The notes beneath the pieces were generated by a model, which was not told the DNA's origin, did not search any database, and saw only the letters and a list, made by a program, of their open reading frames with translations. From NCBI RefSeq assembly GCF_032854445.1, contig NC_088295.1, positions 73,004,028-73,068,027 of the forward strand: a stretch of 64,000 bases of DNA, read 5' to 3'. This DNA is from Liolophura sinensis. Its lineage: Eukaryota > Mollusca > Polyplacophora > Chitonida > Chitonidae. Both the position numbers and the translations under genes were made by a program. Positions 54,521 through 64,000 of the stretch are shown one piece after another; positions within the stretch are counted from its first letter, which is position 1, and every line of letters begins with the position of its first letter.

Positions 54521-55870
54521 ATTTCTCATAACATTTACCAACAAGGTCATACGCTACCGGTTGCTGCGGATTAGTGGCTAGAGCGTCTTCTAGGTAAACG
54601 GTAGCTCCTATGTTCAATCATGAATCGAGTAAAACATCATACATCGGTATCCTAATCTTGGCACTATGCACTTTACTTGGCGCTGAACATAGGCCCACTA
54701 GTGGTTGGCCCGGTGTCAATGTAATATGACAGGTTGGGGCATCGTGTCTGGTGTCTTCCGCATAAATCAAGAAAAATTAAGCAAACGAACAAGCAATTTA
54801 AACGGCCACATTGGAACAGGTCGATCAGTACGGTTATAATGAGATGAATATGTTTTATATTTCACAGAATAATAATATCTGAAGCATGAAGAATTGAAAA
54901 CTGTTTTCTTTGTAAATGTTCAAGTTTGTTGTTCTCCACAGAAACAAAATATCAACTTCTGTTCAATACCACCAACCTTTTTGCTATGACGTTTCTACAA
55001 AAAAACACTCCAGAAATCTTTCTCTCGATTTAGAATGTATCTCTGTCCTCGAGCAATTACCTATTGAAAGTTTTGTATAAGGTCATACTATCCTTTATAT
55101 TTGTTGAATAAATATCTGCTATACAGAAGTAGTCCTTCAAAGTTTTCAGAAATTCTTTCTTAACTGCACCAAAATGTTAAATCATTATCGCATTACATAG
55201 TAAAATTTGATGAACTCCACTCGGACAATGTAAGACTGTATATCTTGATATCGGAAGTCTAGTGTCTGTGACGTGGTACACTCAGGTTGATTGTTCTCAC
55301 AGTGACTAGATCAATGAAACCACTGACCTTTAGAAATGAGCAGGTGGAAATCAGATTTCGGGAGCCTGATTATTTATCTGACATCAAAATGCGAAAAACA
55401 AACTTGGATACTTTTCTGATCTCGACTAAATGCCCACGCCTTCATCAGCCTATGTAAGGAGATATGAGTGGTTTGGTAACCGCCTTTCAACGCTGATCTG
55501 AACATTAAATGTGATTTTGCAGATGTGGGCACGCAGTGGACTGTGTAGCTATGCTTCTGGTAATTTATGGTGTTTTTAGTTTTCAGTTTAGTAAGCTAGG
55601 AAGTATCAGAAAAAATATCGACCATCAAACAGACACTTACATGACAAAATACTAAGCTACATACGCAAGACTTGATTGCTCCTGCTCATGGTCCGTGCCA
55701 GCTATAAAATGCGCCAGTCATGAAATATATAATTAAAAATAGCTGTTTGTGTTACTTTACCATTCAGTAGCTTTATGTTTAATCACTTTCCACACGACTA
55801 TGTATATACAGGTAATTTTCACATGTCCAACGAAGAAAACTACTAAACTACAAAGTTGCGGTTCACTTTT
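54521..55870. other. No recognisable feature
   Basis: Nothing supportable beyond short frames. Confidence 0.4.
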
Positions 55871-55874
55871 GCTA

Positions 55875-55920
55875 TTGGTAATTATGGTAATTACGGTAAT
55901 TATGGCAATTACGGTATTTG
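55875..55920 (+). repeat. 9-bp tandem repeat GGTAATTAY
   Basis: About five units of GGTAATTAT/GGTAATTAC/GGCAATTAC, alternating T and C at the last base so that the higher-order period is 18. Confidence 0.92.
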
Positions 55921-56195
55921 GAGCAGCTTAAGAGGATTTATAAACTTTATGACATAACAGCTCTGTATAAAAACATTGAATTAAGCGTTATACCATCAAT
56001 TAGCTTCGATTAAACAATTTGGGACTTCACACGTCCAAAAAAACATAGCAACGATTTATACGACTTCAGCACAAGCATATTTACATATATGTGCTCAAAA
56101 GTTTCACTTTAGAATTGTCGCTTAGTCCCCAGACATCTTGAAAGGGATAATCTAACACTGCGCAAACAATATTGTCCCCAGTATAAATGAGAACA
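55921..56195. other. No recognisable feature
   Basis: AT-rich; nothing supportable. Confidence 0.4.
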
Positions 56196-56320
56196 GCCAA
56201 AACCAGAGCAGGAATGGCCGTGTGATGACTGGCAAATGTTCCCAGGTAACTGGTGAAATATGGCCTCTTGTCGCTTGAACTCAGCCAGGGTTTTACTATA
56301 ACTGTTTAAGTGTCACGAAC
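56195..56320 (+). repeat. Interspersed family C, fragment
   Basis: AAACCAGAGCAGGAATGGCC, GTGTGATGACTGGCAAATGT, TAACTGGTGAAATATGGCCT, CTTGTCGCTTGAACTCAGCC and AGGGTTTTACTATAACTGTT. Confidence 0.8.
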
Positions 56321-59300
56321 AACGCATGCATTTGGACGCATTTGTAGAAATTCTTTGTTCCACTTGGATCGGAATTAAACTTCCATCTCGTGTGCGAGTG
56401 GTTTGAAATAGTGTCACACGTGTAGGTACCACCGGGGATATTGTGCCCATACTGTGTCCCAGGTACCACGGAGTCACGTACAGTCCCCTTAAATATTACA
56501 TAGAGACGTACATATAGAGTACTGTACATATTTCTCTCGATGGTATTTTGGGTTTAATGGCTTTTATGGCCAAGTCATTGATGCCAGCCTGTAGGTGAAA
56601 TAGAATCATGTTTTCTATACCCATGGCTGTAGACAAAAATAGAACATTTTCTCGTATATTTGATATACTGCAGTACATACCTATAAATAGCGTAAAGTAC
56701 CTGCTTTACGTCAGTGAGCCAGGCGTTGGAATAATGAGAAACAGTATCCTTCAGTACGTGTGGAAAAGCTAGTAAAGTGAATGGTACATCATTTAATATT
56801 AACTGCCTACTTAAGGCTGTGACAGCTGCTCCTCTCGGCTGGGAATGACTTAGTCATATATTTGATCCCTTAACAGATTTACCTTGTACGGCAGACTAGC
56901 CATTAGCCGGATTTTAGCGTTTACTTATGACAACCTGCAAACCACCACACTCTCCACGCCCCTCGGGGTTTCCGTCATGCTATAATCTTTTATATTAGCC
57001 AGTTTACAGACTAACAGTGACGGTTGTTGTGTGCTGTTAGCACCAACATTTGAGTAATCCCTTCTACTCTATCATATTGTTTTGTTGTCACGATATCTAT
57101 CGGAGGGCGTATAGTATGTGTATATGACTATACAAAATACTTTTGTTTTAGATTTTAAAGTCCATGATTGACACCGGGACATGGACAGGAACAACCAAAT
57201 CGAACATATGCAATTTAATATCTTACCACTTAAGCGTGTATTTTGTGACAAGTCATCAGTCATGTAATATGACGGTAAACTGTTTGAACGTGAACTCAAG
57301 TTGACACTCGGTGCTCGTTTGAACCTGTGAATAGTATTATAATGGTCATAACAGTGGATCATGATTAGCTCCAATGATTCAAATTTCAATAACGTAGGCT
57401 GACGGGATTTTCTGTCTGTTATAGAATATGACTTCTGTCAGCATTTGTCTCTAGAAATAAATAACTACCAGATGTTGACATGTACGTTATATTTGTGCTC
57501 ATGAGAAAGGATCACCTTTACAAAACACCTAGTGTAATGCTGCAACGTAACAACAAGCTTGTAAATCTAACGAGTTATTTAATTCTCCTTAGCTGATGAT
57601 AATGGCATGCTTGTTTTAGCGACTATTTACTTTCCATGGAAGCAGGTGATTCAACTCTGTCAATAACCTTTTGTCTGGAAACGCCTAATGATTACTGCAC
57701 GGATGAATATCTCCACATACTAATTTTAAGTCGGTGTGTGTATTTGTATACACTATACAATAGAGCATTACAAGTTATCCACAATGAAACAATGATTTAA
57801 CCATTGGAAACTGATTAGGCTATACTTTTCATCTATGTTGAAATGTTCATTTGTGTAAAAATTATTCGATTGGTAATAAAGTCTGCTGCTGTTAATCTTA
57901 ACACATTTCTGTTTGAGTTCAATTTTTAGGTGAGCATTGTTAATATTCACAATTTTAATAGCCTTAACTTCTTGTAAATAGAATGAACGAAACTGTAGAT
58001 GTGAGTCTGGGAGAGGCCCTAAAAACGTACTCAGAAAGTGTGAAGTATTTCCGCAGGGTGTTTATTGCAGCGTTTTTACTTATTTCTACTGTCTTACGAC
58101 ATTATTGTTACTGTATCGTTCCTTAGCATGTGGAAAAAGGGTTATGAAACTCTGGATTCTTTCCGGTGGGTTAAATATAAGAGTTTCACGCCTGAAGCTT
58201 CTTTGGCCATTGGCGATACTTTTGCAACATTTTTGTACTTAATTATGTCCAAAGGTGTAGTAACTTCCATCTAAGCCGTGGTACCAAATTAATCTTGATG
58301 GATGTGACTTTGGTTAATGTACCTTAAGGATTAGTGCCTCGATTTATGTACTTCTTCGGATTTTGGGTTCAAGAGAAACATAAAATAAAGAATTATAAAT
58401 CCAGTAAAGCAACAGATTTACTAGGGGTCACCTGTTGACACCTAATGAAATCGTTCGGCTTATTATCATTATTCCACTCTTTTTGTTTGAGAGCTATAGG
58501 AGAAATCACGTGTCCGATTGGCATGAACTTTTGCAGCAAAATTACCCCATACCTAAAGTTGTGCGCTGGGCAGTTCTTGTTTCCCTGAGTCACGTGGTTT
58601 AGCGGTCATATTAGATTTTACAAACGCTTAAACTTTTTCTCAAGAACCACTAAACGGATAATTGTGAATTGACATGCAAATCTTTGACTTCGATAGAAAA
58701 GTGTAGAAGCTTGCCATTGGTCGAAGTTGTGACGTTTTGAAATTTCAATTTTAATTCTGGAGCTGCTTTAATTTTTGTGTGTGTTTGTTACTTTTTGAGA
58801 AAGAGTGAAAAAAACTAATTTAGTTACGCAATTTAGATGGCCTGTAACATAAGAACTATGAGAGCTAGAAATCTGAAACTTGCACAATATTGTAGCCCCT
58901 TGTGATTTGAGTTACGATCAATTTCTGGCCAGAAGCGTTTAAATGACACCACCTTTTTTCAGAAATACATCTTAATCCCATTGCTTTGACATTGAGTTAG
59001 AAGGCATTTGGGCAGATATATGATCTGTTGACTTGCAGGTTTCGGCTGCACTGTCCAAGATTTCCCAAAGCGATTGTGTGCTTAGATATAGGTATACTGT
59101 CTCCTGTTTTATAGCGTAGAATGATGACTACGACAACAAACGACGTGGACCACGGCTGTGAAGATCTAGTTTAGATTATTCTTGCCGATCTTTAACCAGC
59201 CGGTATGTACCTGGGTCAGAGCTGAGAATCATGACTTCACTTATGTCACCCAGGTAAATTAGGTTTCAAAACTTCAAAGGCAGCCTCCATTGTCCAGAAC

Positions 59301-59540
59301 TGCGTGCAGTTACCTAGATAGCGGATCTCACAGAAAGCAGTTTGTTCTATATATTTATTTGAGGATCGAGTGATGTTTCGAGGCATTACAAACCTTCCTA
59401 TTGTCGATGAGAAACTTTGTTTTATAGGTTAAAATGTTTCTTTCTTCTCTTTGCTTACACGAAGGACATGCACTTGGTCCTTTCTTTTCCACGGGTATTG
59501 TATTAATTTCATTGGGTTTCAACGCCTTATATATTTTTAA
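56321..59540. other. No recognisable gene or repeat
   Basis: More than 3 kb of apparently unique, AT-rich sequence. Frames up to 105 codons (57072-57389, minus) show no recognisable domain. No RNA gene is seen. Confidence 0.4.
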
Positions 59541-59544
59541 AAGT

Positions 59545-59685
59545 TTACTTGATTTACTTAAGTATATTCACGTATACGACGGCGGCCAGCATTATGGTGA
59601 GAGGAAACCGCAGACCATCTGCAGGTTGCCAGACCTTCTCACGTATGACCGGAGAGGAAGCCAGCGTGAGCTGCACCTACGGTGA
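59545..59685 (-). mobile_element. SINE family A, internally shortened
   Basis: AAGTATATTCACGTATACGA, CGGCGGCCAGCATTATGGTG, GGAAACCGCAGACCATCTGC, AGGTTGCCAGACCTTCTCAC and CCGGAGAGGAAGCCAGCGTG. The GAAACCGGGCAGAGCCC-type segment and the TTTAT tail are lost. Confidence 0.85.
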
Positions 59686-59971
59686 TCTCATTGATTAACG
59701 CCTCATTGATTTAAAGCTTATTAAATTATGCGATGGTGACCAAGTTTATGGGTAAGAGAGTCCGGCAAAAAACAGATGTACTGTTAAGGTACTTAAAGAA
59801 CAACCAGACTTAGGCTAAATCTCACGACCTCATTGGTCAGGACCGATTGGCTGTAGTCAGAAAAACGCTGTCAAAAAAACCTAGTGAATTGCAGGGATAT
59901 AACCAGAAATGCTGCCATCACAGCAAATATCTGCTAATTTTCCTTACTCAAGTTTTCACTTCTAGAGGTGC

Positions 59972-60129
59972 GATCGCCATTTTAGTAGTTTACAACCCAC
60001 TTGGGCTTTTACAGTTCCTTTGTGCAAGCGGCCTCTATGTCTTTCTCACATCAGATGAGTTGGTTGTTTCTAACCCTTTATCACCGGAAAGTGACAGGTT
60101 CACCAAAATACGCACACATTTATTACTGA
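59972..60129 (+). repeat. Inverted repeat, left arm
   Basis: Pairs with 60850-61010 on the opposite strand. CTTTGTGCAAGCGGCCTCTA, ACATCAGATGAGTTGGTTGT and CCCTTTATCACCGGAAAGTG are identical in both arms. A 6-base indel and scattered substitutions separate them. Confidence 0.92.
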
Positions 60130-60437
60130 TTTTAGGCTGATTTACACTTGCCGGTTTCATAGGTTGACCAAAGCAGAGTGCCCATGTTAAGCCATCGACC
60201 ATTAACAGGTTACCAACGAACTTTCCTCACATGTGACCTACAGATATACACACCATGCTGGTGAAAGATAAGTGGTCTTCAACGAACGTTAGGCTGCGCA
60301 GACTGTCACCCAAGCGTTGTCGATAGCCCAGAATCACCAATAACCCCGGGGGCAGTGAGAGCGGGGGAATCACGCACGTATAACTTAGCTATTGAAGAAC
60401 AAGCGCCTTTAACCACTAGGCCATGACCCGCTCCAAG
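60130..60437 (-). mobile_element. tRNA-headed SINE of a third type
   Basis: On the minus strand the right end reads GGAGCGGGTCATGGCCTAGT then GGTTAAAGGCGC, a good A-box region (TGGCCTAGTGG). GTGATTCCCCCGCTC stands where a B box is expected. The body has GAGGAAAGTTCGTTGGTAAC, CTGTTAATGGTCGATGG and GGGCACTCTG. The body layout recalls family A, but the head and end differ. It sits between the arms of the inverted repeat, next to the left arm. Confidence 0.65.
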
Positions 60438-60849
60438 ACTAATTTGAGGCAATAAACCTAAGACAATTTATGTCCCAACATAGAATTTTGATAGCTGTTT
60501 AATAACAAAACCCAAGAACTTTAAGTCATCAAAGAACAGTCTGATCATATATACAGCATCTAGTGCAACTTCACGTCTTTCAGTGCTATTGTACATCACT
60601 CCACGTGACGTACACGGGTCACTGCTAATAGGCTGTAATTGAGGATTTGGTGGTCAAAATAGCTCACACGCCAGTAAATCACAAGAAATCACAGCTAAAA
60701 TGTCCGTGATCTATGTTCCATGACAAGATCAGAGCAAACAATGGCTGACTCTAGGGGTATAGGCCGCCAGTCATCGATCCGTGCCTAACATCGCTGCCAG
60801 TACATAGAGAGATAATTTTACCAGCGCTTATAAACTGAGTTGTAATTCA
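60438..60849. other. Spacer of the inverted repeat, nothing recognised
   Basis: No ORF, repeat or RNA gene is supported. Confidence 0.4.
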
Positions 60850-61010
60850 GTCATAAATGTGTGTGTAATTTGGTGAGCCTGTCACTTTCCGGTGATAAAG
60901 GGTTAGAATGTATAACAACCAACTCATCTGATGTGAAAAAGACATAGAGGCCGCTTGCACAAAGGAATTGTAAAAGCCCAACTTGATTGCAAACCACTAA
61001 CATGGTAAGG
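60850..61010 (-). repeat. Inverted repeat, right arm
   Basis: Reverse complement of 59972-60129. Differences between the arms would mostly change amino acids if translated, which argues against a conserved protein. Confidence 0.92.
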
Positions 61011-61680
61011 TTTGTAAGAATTGTAAGGTCTGATTGCCCTAATCTACAGTCGAAACTCTCAAATTCCATCGACTGAACGCTCTTGTAAATATTTACAGTC
61101 GCCCCCGGAATAATCATTAGATACAAATACTTTCCACAGATTGACTGCATGACAATTACTAGATTGCGACTGCGAGAATTTAATTGATGTTTTCACGTGT
61201 TTGTGTCCTGGCCGTCTTTATGAACGAGTCCCATTTGGTCTGGGATTAGAGTGATAAGTCAGACAAGCTACAATTATCGTATAATTCATTTGCACCAGGT
61301 TTATAAATTGGATTTCATGACGCTATATAAAGTCATTTGTAGAGTTTACAATCCATTGTGCAGTTACGAACCCATTTAGCAGGTCGACAAAAGGCAGCTA
61401 TCGCTTATATTCAACATTCTGATTTCATCAACTGTTTTTCTTTTTACTTCAACCAAAATAGAGGTGATGTATGTGGGGAAAGATAGGGATATGTAAAGGT
61501 GATAGAGTTCATAACCTGATCAGATTAAATTATGAAAGGTCTCAGGGTTAGAATAGTTGTAACACCTTTAAGGCGACCGTGTTTAAATATGACACCGACA
61601 AATCATACACCGGACAAAACGCCTTAGACAACTCAGCTAGAGCTGGATTCGACCACACTACTTGACTAAGTCTTAAGTGA
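61011..61680. other. No recognisable feature
   Basis: Nothing supportable is seen. Confidence 0.4.
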
Positions 61681-61684
61681 TTGA

Positions 61685-62027
61685 ATACATGTATGTATGC
61701 TCAAGGTTTAACGTCGTACTTAACAATTTTTCAAGACGATAATGAGTCATTAGGTGTGTGTACATATATTGTGTCTTCTTGTGGCAGGTTGAGTTCATGA
61801 CACCAATGTGCTACCGCCAATGAAGCGTCATGCCAAAGACACCAGACATGACACCCTACCCAGTCACTTTATACTTATACCGGGTCAGACAATCATGTTT
61901 CCTTGCTGTAGCCTATCACTGCTGGGCGCCAAGCGATGCAGCAGCAAGTATCATTTTTAATGTTGGTATGACCCGACCAGGGTTTGATGCGGAGCATCTT
62001 TGAGACGGACGCTCTGACCAATTTCTT
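61685..62027 (-). mobile_element. SINE family B, full length or nearly so
   Basis: GTATGTATGCTCAAGGTTTA, ACGTCGTACTTAACAATTTT, AATGAGTCATTAGGTGTGTG, TATTGTGTCTTCTTGTGGCA, ATGCCAAAGACACCAGACAT, GCCAAGCGATGCAGCAGCAA, GTTGGTATGACCCGACCAGG and GTTTGATGCGGAGCATCTTT, then GAGACGGACGCTCTGACCA (reversed head). Confidence 0.9.
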
Positions 62028-62775
62028 AAGTGAATGAACCTGCTGGCATGTTAAAAAGCATCAGATGTAGGCTGACTTTCCTGTATAAACATACACTATT
62101 ATTCGAAGCTGAGGGCATGGGATTATTTGATGCCATCAAGAAATTGGTTTTTGCAACACTAGTATCGCTGTTTGGGTTTGTTTTTTCTTGGAAAAGCACA
62201 GAGAATATTGAAAATTTACTAAGGTCACTTCGATTTGTAAAATTGGGCTCCCACCTTCATGGTATAGGGAAAAGATATAGTACAATGACTTAAACCACTC
62301 TCCAAATGACAGAAAAGATGCGCCACCAAAATACCTTTATTTTGAAATAGTGTTTCTTCTGCGTCAGGAGAATTACAGCACGACATAAGCACGAACCATG
62401 CCTCTTCAGTGAGCGTAAGGACAAGTAACATTAACTCTCTACGTATGTGTATATTCGACTTAATGAGATCTTACCCCAGTGGAGCCCCGAATACCGCTGT
62501 TAAGAAATAAGAAACCCTCCAGATTGCGTTCAAGCCAAGAATCCTTATAAACACCAAACTCAAGTATTCAAAACTAGAGGCACTTCTGATGCTTTTCTTG
62601 TTTATATTCTGTAATAAAACGCCCACTTCATTTTTCTTGAACACATGTTCCCTCAGTGATGATGTGTGCGCATCTTCATTGTACATAACTTTTGATTCAC
62701 TGCCCTCAAATATATATAATAAAGGCTGACATCATATCTAAAGTCTGTATAGGTAATACACACATACTACTAAAG
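62028..62775. other. No recognisable feature
   Basis: An 87-codon frame at 62030-62293 (no ATG at its opening) is not recognisable. Confidence 0.4.
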
Positions 62776-62777
62776 AC

Positions 62778-62958
62778 GGAAGCACATCTTAATGAAGAAA
62801 GAACCCTACATTTGGCCGTCGCGGTATGTAATACAAACGCCTAACTAATAAACCGAAGCACATCTTACCTTGGTCCAAGGTGCCTGATAGAATTCTGACG
62901 AGAAGAATGAACCCTACATTTGGCCGTCGCGGTATGTAGTACAAACGCCTATCTCGTA
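62778..62958 (+). repeat. 109-bp tandem duplication
   Basis: ACCCTACATTTGGCCGTCGC with GGTATGTA after it occurs at 62802 and 62911, and GAAGCACATCTTA occurs at about 62780 and 62855. TACAAACGCCTA follows both. About one and a half copies are present, with an indel between the two landmarks. Confidence 0.88.
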
Positions 62959-62999
62959 TGGCTAATCGGCGAATAGTTAATACACACAAGTGGCTGCGG

Positions 63000-63200
63000 T
63001 GAAAACAGACTTTCGTATACCATCTGTCAACCATAATGGATGTTCCGTGACTTTCCAAATGAACGTTTAACACAAACCACGAAATAAGGAAGAAAATATA
63101 TACAATAAGGAATTAGGATCCAAGCAAATAGAAAAGCAGTCAAACAGTTTTTAGTGATGACGGAAAGCGGGCAAGGAATGTTCTAGGCAAATGAAGAAAA
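63000..63200 (+). repeat. Interspersed family E
   Basis: AACGTTTAACACAAACCACG, AAGAAAATATATACAATAAG, AAAAGCAGTCAAACAGTTTT and GGGCAAGGAATGTTCTAGGC parallel 37795-37885. The TCAATAATCGC part is degenerate here. Confidence 0.72.
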
Positions 63201-63634
63201 TCATTATCTTTGTCGTTACCGTTACCAGCAACAGATCATCATTATTTGTTCAAAGGTTAAAATTATGCACAGATATGAAACACATATATAACAAGCCGGG
63301 AAAGTTATATTGAATATATTATACACAACACCGGGTATTCAGTATGGAATATTAAGTAACTCTGAGTTCATATAATTCAACAGAATTATTATTATCCTAA
63401 AATGTTTCAGCGACGCGTAAAAATATAATTTTTCTTTAATATTTGATTTATTGATGTTACTAACACTACGAAGGAATCTTAATATTGAGCATAACTACCA
63501 ATCATCTAGACAAGTAGATCAACGAGATTTTCATTATTTTCAAACGTTTTCAACTTTTCGTTGGCTGGAAACCCGAAGTGGTCTCATACACAGAATATGT
63601 TCTTTATCAAAGAAAGCAAAACACTAAATTAGGA

Positions 63635-63832
63635 TGTTGACCAATCAGGTCGAGTGTTCAAATCCAGAACATGTTGACTGGACAGCGGCTTTAAGTCAGG
63701 AGGTTTGCCAGGAACTTGGCGAAGGCTGGTCAGTTCTTCCAGGCACTCTGGCGTCCTCAACACATTAAGCTTAACTCAACCATGTGTGAAAAATCCTTAA
63801 GCCATTAAACACCAATTAAATAAATACTGTCA
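63635..63832 (+). mobile_element. SINE family A-like, strongly diverged
   Basis: GAGTGTTCAAATCCAGAACA followed by TGTTGACTGG parallels the B-box and GAGTTCAAGTCCAGCTCATG region. The 3' end AAACACCAATTAAATAAATA matches the family tail. Confidence 0.6.
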
Positions 63833-63879
63833 TCAAAACCGCATAAATTGTGGAAAGGAGACAAAACCGAATCAAGGGC

Positions 63880-64000
63880 CACTTTCACAAAGATGTCGTA
63901 CATGTACGATAATGGCACATATAGGACAATGTGCGGTGATAATGACGTACAAAATATCGTACGACTAATGTATGATAATATATTTTGTATGCCACTTTGT
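63880..64000. repeat. Palindrome-rich segment at the window edge
   Basis: TCGTACATGTACGA at 63896-63909 is a perfect 14-base palindrome. ATCGTACGA follows near 63956, and TGTATGATAATATATT after that. It could be the end of a palindromic non-autonomous element cut by the window edge. Confidence 0.3.

Noticed and set aside
59847-61150. Pair of ORFs with matching peptides (CASGLYV...SNPLSPESDR) as a duplicated gene
   Set aside because: They are the two arms of an inverted repeat. Differences are mostly non-synonymous, there is no start or splice support, and the frames end shortly outside the arms.

Overview
The window is eukaryotic, AT-rich and mostly non-coding, with short ORFs, poly-A/T runs, splice-type signals and many tRNA-derived SINEs. 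The dominant SINE has an AATA-repeat tail and a core containing TACGCCGTACTCAAGAATAT. From memory, this kind of SINE is typical of lophotrochozoans (molluscs, and also brachiopods such as Lingula), so I infer a mollusc or brachiopod nuclear genome. No prokaryotic operon, CRISPR array, rRNA gene or convincing functional tRNA gene is visible.

Only one protein-coding gene can be called with confidence. It is an uninterrupted 391-residue class A (rhodopsin-family) neuropeptide-type GPCR at 32164-33339 (+). Its DRY motif reads NRY. A probable non-coding 5' exon ends at a CAG|GTATGT donor at 30685/30686. A pyrimidine-rich acceptor lies near 32030, so the coding exon seems to follow a 1.3 kb leader intron that holds a full SINE.

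Regions 1-14 kb and 14-27 kb are two mosaics of old, diverged segmental duplications. In the first, blocks F, D, J and E recur in the same order with spacings of about 4.8 and 8.2-8.6 kb. In the second, blocks H and I recur, each visible three times, mostly at about 4.4-4.7 kb spacing. No copy retains a convincing gene. Some SINE insertions sit in one copy while another copy keeps the empty site, which orders the events.

The right half (33-64 kb) holds dispersed repeats: SINE families A and B, a third tRNA-headed element, and two unnamed interspersed families called C and E here. It also holds a broken Tc1-like transposase at 50392-51272 (-), a 56-bp satellite of eight copies at 44692-45138, several smaller tandem arrays, and an inverted repeat with arms of about 155 bp at 60-61 kb. 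Long stretches show nothing recognisable and are marked as such.

No new multi-gene system is visible. The items most worth a second look are the NRY receptor, the datable duplication mosaics, families C and E, the unusual A-box to B-box spacing of SINE A, and the inverted repeat. All repeat-family assignments come from reading the window against itself by eye, so copy edges are approximate, commonly to within 10-40 bases.
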